This document shows, one piece after another, positions 39,925-48,922 of a stretch of DNA of 64,000 nt (positions within the stretch are counted from its first letter, which is position 1; each line of letters begins with the position of its first letter). This stretch comes from Dorea_D hominis (GTDB lineage Bacteria > Bacillota > Clostridia > Lachnospirales > Lachnospiraceae): assembly GCF_014287705.1 (NCBI RefSeq), contig NZ_JACOOY010000006.1, forward strand, positions 131,858-195,857, written 5' to 3'. Both the position numbers and the translations under genes were made by a program. The notes beneath the pieces are model-generated. The model saw only the letters and a list, made by a program, of their open reading frames with translations. It was not told the DNA's origin and ran no database searches.

Positions 39925-40935
39925 ATGCAGGAGTTAGAACAAAATGTGTTAGAACAATATAATATGGAGATAAGCAGCACCCGCAAGATCAGGGGTGCTG
40001 TTTTATGCGATACAAATCGGGGATGGTTTCTGCTTAAAGAAGTGTCGCTGACCGCAAACCGGATTCCTGCACTCTGTGAATTATATGAATATCTGAGAAC
40101 TGAAGGATACACTCATTTGGATCATATAGAAATGAACAGGGAAGGCGGGCATATTACAGAAATGGAAAATGGGGAGAAATATATATTGAAGCGCTGGTGT
40201 GATGGAAAAGAATGCGAAATACGCCGATCAGAAGAACTGGTGGAGGCGTCGGCAGAGCTTGCAAAGCTTCATCTCCTTCTTCAGCATCCCATGGAAAATA
40301 AATGCGGACAGGCGGAACATCTGGTGAAAATATATGAAAAGCATGACAGAGAACTGAAAAAAGTGCGCCGTTTTATCAGAAAGGTGCCTTTGAAAGGAGA
40401 GTTTGAATGTGCATTCCTGAAAGCTTTCGACAGTATGTATGAATGGGCGCAGGCGGCAACGGAAAGGCTTGGCAATTCAGACTATGAGAAACTTAGAAAT
40501 GACTGCTTTCTCACGGGCAAGATGATTCATGGGGAATACAATTATCATAATATACTGATGTGCCGGGATATGCGCAGCAGCAAGGTCGCTGCGATCACTA
40601 ATTTCGAAAAGTTTCATCAGGATGTGCAGGTGGAAGATCTGTATTATTTTCTCAGAAAAACAATGGAGAAAAATGGATGGAAAGAACGTTTTGCAGATGC
40701 AGTGTTAAATGCGTATTCAGCGATCCGTCCAATTAGTTCGGATGAAATGGATTATCTGCGCATCCGGCTTATGTATCCGGAAAAATTCTGGAAAGTTGCG
40801 AGTGTGTACTATCATTCAAATAAGGCGTGGATGTCTGTAAAAAATGTCGAGAAATTGCAGACGGCAGTGATGCAGATGAAACAGAAAAAGAAGTTTTTAA
40901 AAGCTGTTTTTAATGAACCAGTACAGGGGCTTTAA
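39925..40935 (+). CDS. CotS-family spore coat kinase-like protein
   Basis: The 336-residue protein has the aminoglycoside-phosphotransferase-like fold of CotS/YsxE/YutH spore coat proteins: a first lobe up to YILKRWCDGKECE, the loop MIHGEYNYHNILM in place of the catalytic HGDxxxxN, and ITNFEKFHQDVQVEDLYYFLRKTM in place of the metal-binding region. The catalytic aspartate of the loop is replaced by E/Y, so activity is doubtful. It probably forms part of the coat. The ATG at 39925 has CAGGGGAT upstream; earlier in-frame starts lack one. Confidence 0.8.
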   Translation: MQELEQNVLEQYNMEISSTRKIRGAVLCDTNRGWFLLKEVSLTANRIPALCELYEYLRTEGYTHLDHIEMNREGGHITEMENGEKYILKRWCDGKECEIRRSEELVEASAELAKLHLLLQHPMENKCGQAEHLVKIYEKHDRELKKVRRFIRKVPLKGEFECAFLKAFDSMYEWAQAATERLGNSDYEKLRNDCFLTGKMIHGEYNYHNILMCRDMRSSKVAAITNFEKFHQDVQVEDLYYFLRKTMEKNGWKERFADAVLNAYSAIRPISSDEMDYLRIRLMYPEKFWKVASVYYHSNKAWMSVKNVEKLQTAVMQMKQKKKFLKAVFNEPVQGL

Positions 40936-40966
40936 AAGAGACTTTCAGAAAACTGCAAAAAAGTGT

Positions 40967-40992
40967 GAAAATGCCGGAAAATGGGCATTTTC
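40967..40992 (+). terminator. hairpin after cotS-like gene
   Basis: GAAAATGCC and GGCATTTTC form a perfect 9-bp stem; no T-run follows, so termination may be weak. Confidence 0.45.
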
Positions 40993-41005
40993 TGGATGAA
41001 ATTCC

Positions 41006-41034
41006 TTGACAAACAATAAGAAAACAGGTATAAC
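41006..41034 (+). promoter_or_regulatory. hup promoter
   Basis: TTGACA, a 17-bp spacer and TATAAC; a strong vegetative promoter as expected for an abundant protein. Confidence 0.8.
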
Positions 41035-41130
41035 AGTAACTAAAGGCGGTTGGCGCGGGGACGTGAAAACCGATGACAGAATAGAATAAATAAGGGATTC
41101 TATAGTTAAACAAGAGGAGGAAAATTATCC

Positions 41131-41406
41131 ATGAACAAAACAGAATTAGTAGCAGCAATCGCTGACGCAGCAGAATTATCTAAAAAAGATTCCGAGAAAG
41201 CTTTAAAAGCATTTGTTGATGTTGTTACAGAAGAGCTGAAAAAAGAGCATAAAATCCAGTTAGTTGGTTTTGGTACATTTGAAGTAAGCAAGAGAGCTGC
41301 AAGAGAGGGTAGAAATCCTCAGACAGGTAAGACAATGAAGATTGAGGCTTGCAAAGCTCCAAAATTCAAAGCTGGTAAGGCTTTAAAAGATGCTGTTAAT
41401 GCATAA
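41131..41406 (+). CDS. hup: HU family DNA-binding protein
   Basis: The 91-residue protein matches HU over its full length: MNKTELVAAIADAAELSKKD, VGFGTFEVSKRAAREGRNPQTGK (DNA-wrapping arm) and PKFKAGKALKDAVN. It bends and compacts DNA. It sits in the usual position before the yab genes, behind AGAGGAGGA and a strong promoter, and ends in its own terminator. Confidence 0.97.
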   Translation: MNKTELVAAIADAAELSKKDSEKALKAFVDVVTEELKKEHKIQLVGFGTFEVSKRAAREGRNPQTGKTMKIEACKAPKFKAGKALKDAVNA

Positions 41407-41430
41407 TCAGTAATAGTAGTGGATTATAAC

Positions 41431-41468
41431 GGAGTGTCTTGCGCTGTGGCGTCAGGCACTCCTTTTGT
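41431..41468 (+). terminator. hup terminator
   Basis: GGAGTGTCTTGCGC pairs with GCGTCAGGCACTCC (a bulge or two) and is followed by TTTTGTTG. Confidence 0.75.
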
Positions 41469-41543
41469 TGTTAGGGCAAAGTCCTGTTTTACATTGTGGA
41501 GTTTTTCGTTGATCCGAAAAACGGAACTTTGGAAAACAAATAA

Positions 41544-41863
41544 ACCACCGGCTAAGCCGGTGGTCGTGATTTATGGCGATGAGGAAATGCAGGCTGCCTA
41601 TAAAACAACACCTTTCAGACTATCTACAGGTTGGGTGAAAGCACTTTAACATTATGAAGAAAACCTTCAATAATGTAATGAAATATTCGTCAATTGTATT
41701 ATTAATTAAAAGAGATTGTACAAGAAGAACAATAATAATTTATCACATACAAAATGAAATTACAGATATCATATTTTTTTCAGCTAAATATAGAAAAAAG
41801 TGGTGTGCAGAAATCTTAAACAAAATAGATAAGTTGCAGGCAGCAGAGTGTGAAGGTATATAG
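41544..41863 (+). pseudogene. possible IS200/IS605-family relic
   Basis: A perfect 10-bp hairpin ACCACCGGCT/AGCCGGTGGT (41544-41564) resembles the subterminal hairpins of IS200 elements. About 90 bases later an AT-rich frame (41654-41863) contains IIFFSAKYRKKW followed by EILNKIDKL, reminiscent of the HxxFxxKYRRK start of IS200 TnpA. The HUH and tyrosine motifs are missing and the frame stops after 69 codons. If real it is a decayed left end only. Confidence 0.3.
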
Positions 41864-41904
41864 AAAATTTATTTCCTGAGAAAAATTTCGAGGAGAAGAA
41901 AAAC

Positions 41905-42144
41905 ATGAGATTAGACAAATTTTTAAAAGTATCCCGCCTGATCAAGCGCAGAACCGTGGCGAATGAAGCATGTGATGCGGGACGTGTGCTTGTCAACGGG
42001 AATGTTGCGAAAGCATCCGTGAAAGTTAAAGTCGGAGATATTATCGAGATCCAGTTCGGTACGAAGACAGTTAAAGTCGAAGTCCTGGCAATTCAGGAGA
42101 CAACGAAGAAAGAAGAAGCAAAAGAATTGTTTAAATATTTATAA
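41905..42144 (+). CDS. rqcP: S4-domain RNA-binding protein RqcP
   Basis: The 79-residue protein has an S4 domain (MRLDKFLKVSRLIKRRTVANE, GRVLVNG, VKVGDIIEI). It matches RqcP (formerly YabO) in length and in position just before yabP. RqcP works with RqcH in adding alanine tails to nascent chains on split 50S subunits. GAGGAGAAG precedes the ATG. Confidence 0.92.
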   Translation: MRLDKFLKVSRLIKRRTVANEACDAGRVLVNGNVAKASVKVKVGDIIEIQFGTKTVKVEVLAIQETTKKEEAKELFKYL

Positions 42145-42376
42145 AATGTCATATTTTATCCTGATCTTTCATAAAATTATTTTAGTCGGAGGAGACGCTT
42201 GCTTCTATGAATAAATGGCGGGCAATAAATATGGCCTGGAGGAAATGCCAATTTCGGTTAAGATAAATGCTCCGCAGGAATGTGCAGCAATTTTCTTAGG
42301 TGAATGTTAGCAGTGTTTATCAGAAGCGTATGCAACTCCTGCGTGTCCGGCTCGATTAAGAAAGGTTGGGATACAG
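42145..42376. other. intergenic region before yabP
   Basis: About 230 bases with no gene and no clear terminator. A sigma-E-type promoter is expected here for the sporulation genes, but I did not find a convincing match. Confidence 0.4.
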
Positions 42377-42664
42377 ATGGAAGAAAGAACAACGGTATCG
42401 AAAAATCATAAACTGGTTGTAAATAACCGGAAGACAAGTCTGGTGACAGGTGTGCTGGATGTGTTGTCTTTTGATCTGAATGAAGTGTTTCTGGAGACGG
42501 AACAGGGAATGCTTATGGTCAAGGGGAGCGATCTGCATGTGAACCGGCTGAATCTGGAAAAAGGCGAGGTGGATCTGTCCGGGACGATAGACAGCATCGC
42601 TTATTCGGATGTACAGTCGGCGGTCAGCAGAGGCGAGAATATTTTTGCAAAATTGTTCCGGTAA
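42377..42664 (+). CDS. yabP: sporulation protein YabP
   Basis: The 95-residue protein has the YabP pattern NHKLVVNNRKTSLVTGVLDVLSFDLNEVFLET, GMLMVKGSDLHVNRLNLEKGEVDLSG and a basic C-terminus. YabP is made in the mother cell under sigma-E and is needed for spore formation. It is three bases from yabQ. Confidence 0.94.
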   Translation: MEERTTVSKNHKLVVNNRKTSLVTGVLDVLSFDLNEVFLETEQGMLMVKGSDLHVNRLNLEKGEVDLSGTIDSIAYSDVQSAVSRGENIFAKLFR

Positions 42665-42667
42665 CGC

Positions 42668-42991
42668 ATGCCACAGATTCGGGAAGAAGTCGTGATTTTT
42701 CTTGCTGCACTGCTTACTGGGATGATCGTGCGGTTGGTTTATATCGGACTGAATGTGTTCCGTCAAATTGTCAGACATAATCTTCGCATTATGGAGAGTG
42801 AAGACCTGATTTTCTGGATTGGATCTGCATTTTATATCTTTGTGCAGAATTACCACACAAATAATGGTAGTATGAGATGGTATTGCATACTAGGTGTGGT
42901 AGGAGGCGCGATTCTTATATCAATCCTGTATACTCATCTAAAAAAAGTGCAAAAAAAAATCTACACACGCAAGAAAAATAAATGCCCTTAA
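42668..42991 (+). CDS. yabQ: sporulation protein YabQ
   Basis: The 107-residue membrane protein has three hydrophobic segments (about 8-30, 48-65 and 72-88) and the family order QIREEVVIFLAALLTGMIVRLVYDxx-like start. It is required for spore cortex formation in Bacillus. The C-terminal KKVQKKIYTRKKNK is strongly basic. Its start codon lies three bases after the yabP stop. Confidence 0.88.
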   Translation: MPQIREEVVIFLAALLTGMIVRLVYIGLNVFRQIVRHNLRIMESEDLIFWIGSAFYIFVQNYHTNNGSMRWYCILGVVGGAILISILYTHLKKVQKKIYTRKKNKCP

Positions 42992-43083
42992 AAACTTGCG
43001 AAATGTCCGAAAAACATTTATCATATATAAGTAATTAAGGGAAAAGCCTGGGTGGGACCGGGCAAAAGGGTGAGTATATAATT

Positions 43084-43410
43084 ATGAATGCAAAGAGACA
43101 AAAGAGACGCGTGAGCTTTGGGCAGAGAAGGCGTGTCAGAACACACAAGAGAAGCATGATTGCAATTGGAACTGTGCTGGTGCTGATGATCATTACACTG
43201 ACCGTAAGTGGAATGTCACTTAAGGCAAAGGAACAGCAGAGTATTGCAAGAGAAACAAAGTTAGAAGAACAGATCAAACAGGAGAAAGCACGGACTGCAC
43301 AGATCGAAGATATGGAGAAGTATGCAGATACTGATGCATATGTAGAAGAGATTGCACGTGAGAAGTTACATCTCGTACATAAGAATGAGATCATATTTAA
43401 AGCAAAATAA
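43084..43410 (+). CDS. divIC: septum formation initiator, DivIC/FtsL family
   Basis: The 108-residue protein has a basic cytoplasmic start, one membrane helix (about 28-48), a coiled coil and the C-terminal YVEEIAREKLHLVHKNEIIF typical of DivIC. It acts in the divisome with FtsL and DivIB. Position between yabQ and spoIIE agrees with Bacillus gene order. Confidence 0.93.
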   Translation: MNAKRQKRRVSFGQRRRVRTHKRSMIAIGTVLVLMIITLTVSGMSLKAKEQQSIARETKLEEQIKQEKARTAQIEDMEKYADTDAYVEEIAREKLHLVHKNEIIFKAK

Positions 43411-43424
43411 AAGATACAGATGAT

Positions 43425-43456
43425 AAGCTTTGGGAGAATTCCCAAAGCTTTTTCAG
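43425..43456 (+). terminator. divIC terminator
   Basis: AAGCTTTGGGA pairs with TCCCAAAGCTT, followed by TTTC. Confidence 0.85.
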
Positions 43457-43555
43457 TTATGGCGACGAGGCAAATGCGCCATGCTTGCATGGTAGCATTT
43501 ACCGACCGCTAATCAGCGAATAAAACTTGCAGCGCGTGTTTTATCGCTGATTTAT
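43457..43555. repeat. intergenic repeat family B, copy 2
   Basis: Matches 35598-35696 closely: TTATGGCGACGAGG, AATGC/GCATT around CATGCTTGCATG, CGCTAATCAGCG, ATAAAACTTG, GCGTGTTTTAT. Its right end TGCTGGCATTA resembles the end after family C copy 2 (TTCTGGCACTG), suggesting an internally deleted version of the longer unit. Confidence 0.75.
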
Positions 43556-43589
43556 TGCTGGCATTACAATTATAAAAGGGGAGATAAGG

Positions 43590-44993
43590 GTGGAAGAATT
43601 AAAAGAAAAAGGAGCATTTTCCAATCCGTATGTGATGCAGATGGACAAATTTGCAGATTCGCTGGTTCATTTATCCAGAACATTCTTTACACTGGAAGGG
43701 TATAAGGGAACATTTTCAAGAGAGGAACTGGAAACAATGTTTTCCAGAGTGACGGAGCAGGTATGCGAAAATTGTGAGAACCGGGAAGAATGTCTGGGCG
43801 AGAAAAAGATCCAGACATATCAGCGTATGTACGACATCCTGTGTGCAGTGGAGAAATACGGTGCGGAAATCAATATTGAATTAAAAAGAAAACTTCAGAA
43901 ACAGTGCGTGATGGCACCTCGTTTTCTGCGGGAGACATTGGAAGCATTTGAAAATGCAAAACAGCAGCTCATATGGAACAATCGGATGGTGCAGAACCGG
44001 GAAGGCTATGCAGGACAGCTGCAGAGCTTTGCGAAAATGATCCAGTATACGACAAGAGAACTGGAGGCAAGTATTTTTGAGGATCGGCATCTGGAAAAGA
44101 AATTAAAAAATTACTTGAAAAAACAGAACATTAAAATGATGTCGGCAGTATTCTATATTACCCCGCAGGGAAAATATGAAGTACATTTAAGTGTAAAAGC
44201 GCCGAAGGGGCAGTGTATTGCGACAAAAGAGCTTGCACACGAAGTGGGGAAATGTCTGGGACACCCGATGATTCCGGGGCAGAATGAGCGCCCGATTCTC
44301 GGAAATGAATATGCGTCCATCGCCTGTGTGGAAGGGGCAAAATACCAGACGATACAGGGAGTTGCCAGAATCGGCAAAGAAGGCGAGAGTATTTCAGGAG
44401 ATACATTTTTGATGACAGATCTTCCGGGTGGTAAGAAAGGTATTGCCCTGTCAGATGGCATGGGTTCCGGGGAAGAAGCATTCCGGGACAGTACAATGGT
44501 TGTGGAAATGTTGGAAGAACTTCTGGAGGCAGGATTCCCGGTCAATACAGCAATCCAGATGATGAACACGGCGCTTGTAATCGGAAGAGAAGAGGTGCGT
44601 TTTTCCACGGTGGATGTCAGTTTGTTTGATCTGTATGATGGAACATGCGAAATTGTAAAAGCAGGCGCGTCAACGACATTTATCAAGAGAAAGAACAAAG
44701 TGGAAATGATTCGCTCTACATCCCTGCCAATCGGAGTCCTTGCGGATATTGAAACAGATCAGGAAAAACTGGAACTGGAATCCGGCGATATGGTGATTAT
44801 GGTGACGGATGGAGTACTGGATATGCTGACGGTAGGCGAGCAGGACACAATTATGTGTACGCTGATCGAACAGTCTTCGCTTGTAAATCCAAAAGAATTT
44901 GCCAATTATCTTCTTGGACAGGCGCTGGAATGGGGACAGTCACTTCCGGGGGACGATATGACGATCATTGTGACAGGCATCTGGAAACTGTAA
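43590..44993 (+). CDS. spoIIE: SpoIIE-type PP2C phosphatase lacking membrane domain
   Basis: The 467-residue protein matches the central and phosphatase parts of SpoIIE: a helical region with a cysteine cluster (CENCENREECLG), then the PP2C domain with SGDTFLM, ALSDGMGSGEEA, VTDGVLDM and GDDMTIIV metal-binding aspartates. SpoIIE dephosphorylates SpoIIAA to activate sigma-F in the forespore. The ten membrane helices of Bacillus SpoIIE (827 residues) are absent and no upstream frame supplies them. Location between divIC and tilS is the classical one. GTG start after AAAAGGGGAG. Confidence 0.9.
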   Translation: MEELKEKGAFSNPYVMQMDKFADSLVHLSRTFFTLEGYKGTFSREELETMFSRVTEQVCENCENREECLGEKKIQTYQRMYDILCAVEKYGAEINIELKRKLQKQCVMAPRFLRETLEAFENAKQQLIWNNRMVQNREGYAGQLQSFAKMIQYTTRELEASIFEDRHLEKKLKNYLKKQNIKMMSAVFYITPQGKYEVHLSVKAPKGQCIATKELAHEVGKCLGHPMIPGQNERPILGNEYASIACVEGAKYQTIQGVARIGKEGESISGDTFLMTDLPGGKKGIALSDGMGSGEEAFRDSTMVVEMLEELLEAGFPVNTAIQMMNTALVIGREEVRFSTVDVSLFDLYDGTCEIVKAGASTTFIKRKNKVEMIRSTSLPIGVLADIETDQEKLELESGDMVIMVTDGVLDMLTVGEQDTIMCTLIEQSSLVNPKEFANYLLGQALEWGQSLPGDDMTIIVTGIWKL

Positions 44994-45143
44994 GAGGGAA
45001 AAAACGGTGCAGCCCTTGTAAAACTTGCAATTTTCAGCAAAATTATATATATTAAAAATGATATCATAAAACAATTTTTAGATATCATGGATGGAGAATT
45101 TGCTCCGAATTTAAAATAGCAGGAAAACAAAGGATATAAGAAA

Positions 45144-46508
45144 ATGTATCAGAAAGTAAAAGCATATGTGAAGAAATGGCATATGCTTCAAAAAGAAGAC
45201 AGTGTTATTGCAGGTATATCGGGAGGCGCCGATTCGGTATGCCTTCTTTTCATGCTGCTAAAGCTGCAAAAGGAACTGGGATTTGCCCTAATGGCAGTGC
45301 ACGTAAATCATGGCATCCGCGGTGCAGAAGCAGAACGCGATGAAGCTTATGTGAAGCGGCTGTGCAGACAATGGAATGTCCGGCTGAAAGTGTACCGGGA
45401 AAATGTGCCGGCATATGCGAAGGAACATGGTATGACCGAAGAAGAGGCTGGAAGAGATATACGGCGTACTTGTTTCTGTAAAGTATTAAAAGAGTGGGGT
45501 GGAACGAAGATCGCCCTGGCGCATCATGAAAATGACAATGTGGAGACACTGCTCTGGAATCTGTGCAGGGGTACCGGTATCCGGGGTTTGGGAGGAATCG
45601 CGCCGGTAAATGATGTGTGGATAAGACCACTGCTCTGCGTAAAAAGGCGGGAGATTGAATCATATCTGAAAAAGCGGGGAATATCTTATTGTACAGACAC
45701 GACAAATGCAGACCGCAGGTACATGAGAAACCGTATCCGGATGGACGTTATCCCGTATTTGGAAGACTGCGTGAATACGGAGAGTGTTTCGCACATGGGA
45801 AAGACGATGGAGCGGATGTATGAACTGGAGCAATATATATTAGAAGAAGTCGGGAAGTATAAAGAGAGCTGTACAGGCTGGAAGAATGGTAGACGGATCA
45901 TTCGCCAGACAGAATATACAAAGATCCCGAAGGCACTCCGGGATAATGTCTTACATGAGATTTTATGTGAGACAGCAGGCAGACGCAAAGACATTGAAGA
46001 AGTGCATATACAGATGCTGCGGGATTTATTTACAAAACAGGTCGGCAAAAGGATCGATCTGCCTTACGGGGTGACAGCAATCCGCACATATGAAGGTGTC
46101 CGGTTTGAAAAAAATATACCTGAAGCGTCTTATGCCGGAGACGAAAATGAATTATTTTCCATTCGTGTATTTGACAGAGAGCCTGGAAATGTAACATTTC
46201 CAGAAAAAATATACACGAAATGGTTTGACTATGATATAATTAAAAATACTGTAAAAATAAGACATCGAATAGCTGGCGACTCCATTGTGATCAACAGATA
46301 CGGAGGCAGGAAAAAGCTGAAACAGTACTTCACAGACCAGAAGGTTCCGCAGGAAGACAGAGATAAGATCTGGATCGCAGCGGACGGAGATGAAGTGCTG
46401 TGGATCGTCGGTTACAGGCAGAGCCAGAAATACCAGATTACAGAGAAGACAACGAAGATATTAGAAATACAATATTACGGAGGAGAAGAAAATGGCAGAG
46501 ACAATTAA
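45144..46508 (+). CDS. tilS: tRNA(Ile)-lysidine synthetase
   Basis: TilS changes C34 to lysidine in tRNA-Ile(CAU) so that it reads AUA. The 454-residue protein has the PP-loop AGISGGADSVCLL near residue 28, HVNHGIRGAEAERDEAYV, ALAHHENDNVETLLWNLCRGTGIRGLGGI and the C-terminal TilS domain (KLKQYFTDQKVPQEDRDKIW). Its 3' end overlaps hpt by 17 bases. Confidence 0.96.
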   Translation: MYQKVKAYVKKWHMLQKEDSVIAGISGGADSVCLLFMLLKLQKELGFALMAVHVNHGIRGAEAERDEAYVKRLCRQWNVRLKVYRENVPAYAKEHGMTEEEAGRDIRRTCFCKVLKEWGGTKIALAHHENDNVETLLWNLCRGTGIRGLGGIAPVNDVWIRPLLCVKRREIESYLKKRGISYCTDTTNADRRYMRNRIRMDVIPYLEDCVNTESVSHMGKTMERMYELEQYILEEVGKYKESCTGWKNGRRIIRQTEYTKIPKALRDNVLHEILCETAGRRKDIEEVHIQMLRDLFTKQVGKRIDLPYGVTAIRTYEGVRFEKNIPEASYAGDENELFSIRVFDREPGNVTFPEKIYTKWFDYDIIKNTVKIRHRIAGDSIVINRYGGRKKLKQYFTDQKVPQEDRDKIWIAADGDEVLWIVGYRQSQKYQITEKTTKILEIQYYGGEENGRDN

Positions 46509-47019
46509 AGTTATGATTTCTGAAGAAGATGTAGAGAAGAGAATCCAGGAACTGGGAAAACAGATCAGTGAAGCATATGCAGGAAAACAGGTGCATCTGA
46601 TCTGCGTGCTGAAGGGCGGAGTGTTCTTCATGTGTGAACTTGCAAAGAGAATTACGGTTCCGGTTTCCATGGATTTTATGAGCGTAAGTAGTTACGGAGA
46701 CGGAACATCCTCAAGTGGTGTTGTTAAGATCGCAAAAGACCTGGATGAGCCTCTGGAAGGAAAAGACGTTCTGGTTGTAGAAGATATCATTGATTCCGGA
46801 CGTACCTTATATTATCTGCTTGAGATCTTAAAGAAGAGAAATCCAAACAGCATGAAGCTGTGTACGCTTCTGGATAAACCGGACAGACGTGTGCGCGATG
46901 TAAAAGTAGATTATGTCGGTTTTGAGATCCCGGATGAATTTGTGGTTGGATACGGTCTGGATTATGCACAGAAATACAGAAATCTTCCATATGTTGGTGT
47001 AGTAGAAGGCGTAGAATAA
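46492..47019 (+). CDS. hpt: hypoxanthine phosphoribosyltransferase
   Basis: The 175-residue enzyme salvages hypoxanthine and guanine with PRPP. It shows LICVLKGGVFFMCELA, MSVSSYGDGTSSSG, the PRPP loop VLVVEDIIDSGRTL and DYVGFEIPDEFVVGYGLDY. The tilS-hpt-ftsH order is conserved in Firmicutes. GGAGGAG lies inside the end of tilS. Confidence 0.97.
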   Translation: MAETIKVMISEEDVEKRIQELGKQISEAYAGKQVHLICVLKGGVFFMCELAKRITVPVSMDFMSVSSYGDGTSSSGVVKIAKDLDEPLEGKDVLVVEDIIDSGRTLYYLLEILKKRNPNSMKLCTLLDKPDRRVRDVKVDYVGFEIPDEFVVGYGLDYAQKYRNLPYVGVVEGVE

Positions 47020-47036
47020 AAAAGGAGGATGAGCCG

Positions 47037-48887
47037 GTGACAGATAATAAAAAGAACAGAGGACTGAGTGGAATTACTCTGTTCCTGTTTGTACTTATTG
47101 TACTTGGCGCACTTTGGTTTACAAATACACTGGATAGCAAGGAGAGTCAGTTGAGCCGACAGAAATTTGAAAAACTGATTACCAGTGAAAAAGTAGACAG
47201 TGTGACGATAACACAGAATAAAAACGTTCCGACCGGAAGCGTGGAAGTGCAGTTAAAGAACAAGAAAAACGGAGAAAATGAGAAGAACTACTTATATGTA
47301 TCTGATGTAAATGAGATCCAGAAATATCTGGACAAAGCAAAGATTGATTATGAGATGTCGGATGTTCCGAGAGATAACTGGTTTGCAACAACGATTTTCC
47401 CGGTATTGCTTACGATGGCTGGATTTTTCCTGATTTTTATGATGATGAACCGTCAGGGTGGCGGTGCAAATTCCAAAGCGATGAGTTTTGGAAAAAGTCG
47501 TGCAAGACTCAGCACAGAGCAGGATAAGAAAATTACGTTTGCACAGGTGGCAGGATTACAGGAGGAAAAAGAAGATCTGGAAGAGATTGTTGATTTCTTA
47601 AAATCCCCGAAGAAATATATCCAGGTTGGCGCAAGAATCCCGAAAGGTGTACTTCTTGTGGGACCTCCGGGAACCGGTAAGACTCTGCTTGCCAAGGCAG
47701 TCGCCGGAGAAGCAAAAGTACCATTTTTCACAATTTCCGGTTCAGATTTTGTGGAAATGTTTGTCGGCGTAGGAGCATCCCGTGTGCGTGATCTTTTTGA
47801 AGAAGCTAAGAAGAACGCACCGTGTATTATTTTCATTGATGAGATCGATGCCGTGGCAAGAAGCCGTGGAACCGGTATGGGCGGCGGACATGACGAGAGA
47901 GAACAGACATTGAACCAGTTACTGGTAGAGATGGATGGATTTGGCGTAAATGAAGGAATTATCGTAATGGCTGCGACAAACCGTGTAGATATTCTGGACC
48001 GTGCGATCTTACGTCCGGGACGATTTGACCGTAAAGTTATGGTTGGAAGACCGGATGTAAAGGGACGTGAGGAGATCCTGAAAGTCCATGCCAAAGGCAA
48101 ACCGCTCAGTGAAGAGATTGATCTGAAACAGATTGCGCAGACAACAGCGGGATTTACAGGAGCAGACCTGGAGAATCTTCTGAACGAAGCGGCAATCCTT
48201 GCGGCGAAAGACGAGAGAATTTACCTGAAACAGGATGACATTAAGAGAGCATTTGTCAAAGTCGGAATTGGTGCGGAGAAGAAGAGCCATATCATTTCCG
48301 AAAAAGAGAAGAAGATTACAGCTTATCATGAGGCGGGACATGCGATCCTGTTCCATGTACTGCCGGATGTCGGACCGGTTTACAGCGTGTCTATCATCCC
48401 GACCGGAGGAGCCGGCGGTTATACAATGCCGCTTCCGGAACGTGATGAGATGTATAATACAAAGGGCAAGATGCTGCAGGATATTACGGTATCGCTTGGC
48501 GGACGTGTAGCAGAAGAAGAGGTGTTTGACGACATTACAACCGGAGCTTCGCAGGATATCAAACAGGCAACGGGTCTGGCAAAATCCATGGTTGTAAAGT
48601 TTGGTATGTCTGATGAGATCGGACTGGTAAGTTATGATAATGAAAACGATGAAGTATTTATCGGACGCGACCTGGCACACACATCCAGAGGTTATGGCGA
48701 GAGTGTTGCAACTGTGATTGATAAGGAAGTAAAGCGTATCATTGATGAATGCTATGCCAGAGCAAAACAGATCATTGAGGAGCATGAGGATGTACTTCAT
48801 GCATGTGCAGAGCTTCTTCTGGAAAAGGAGAAAATCTCAAGGGAAGAGTTTGAAGCATTATTTCACGATGAACCAGTGGAAGCGTAG
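47037..48887 (+). CDS. ftsH: ATP-dependent zinc metalloprotease FtsH
   Basis: The 616-residue membrane protease has two N-terminal helices (about 11-30 and 118-140) around an extracellular domain. The AAA+ domain has GPPGTGKT at 209-216 and IIFIDEIDAV, with the second region of homology MAATNR. The zinc motif HEAGH is at 431-435. It degrades unstable membrane and cytoplasmic proteins. GTG start at 47037 after AGGAGGATG. Confidence 0.97.
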   Translation: MTDNKKNRGLSGITLFLFVLIVLGALWFTNTLDSKESQLSRQKFEKLITSEKVDSVTITQNKNVPTGSVEVQLKNKKNGENEKNYLYVSDVNEIQKYLDKAKIDYEMSDVPRDNWFATTIFPVLLTMAGFFLIFMMMNRQGGGANSKAMSFGKSRARLSTEQDKKITFAQVAGLQEEKEDLEEIVDFLKSPKKYIQVGARIPKGVLLVGPPGTGKTLLAKAVAGEAKVPFFTISGSDFVEMFVGVGASRVRDLFEEAKKNAPCIIFIDEIDAVARSRGTGMGGGHDEREQTLNQLLVEMDGFGVNEGIIVMAATNRVDILDRAILRPGRFDRKVMVGRPDVKGREEILKVHAKGKPLSEEIDLKQIAQTTAGFTGADLENLLNEAAILAAKDERIYLKQDDIKRAFVKVGIGAEKKSHIISEKEKKITAYHEAGHAILFHVLPDVGPVYSVSIIPTGGAGGYTMPLPERDEMYNTKGKMLQDITVSLGGRVAEEEVFDDITTGASQDIKQATGLAKSMVVKFGMSDEIGLVSYDNENDEVFIGRDLAHTSRGYGESVATVIDKEVKRIIDECYARAKQIIEEHEDVLHACAELLLEKEKISREEFEALFHDEPVEA

Positions 48888-48922
48888 CAATCGGAACCGG
48901 CAGAAGGAAAGGACGACAGAAC

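Noticed and set aside
39468..40112. 214-codon minus-strand frame
   Set aside because: It spans the end of cca, REP copy 4 and the start of the cotS-like gene in antisense; composition is that of a shadow frame.
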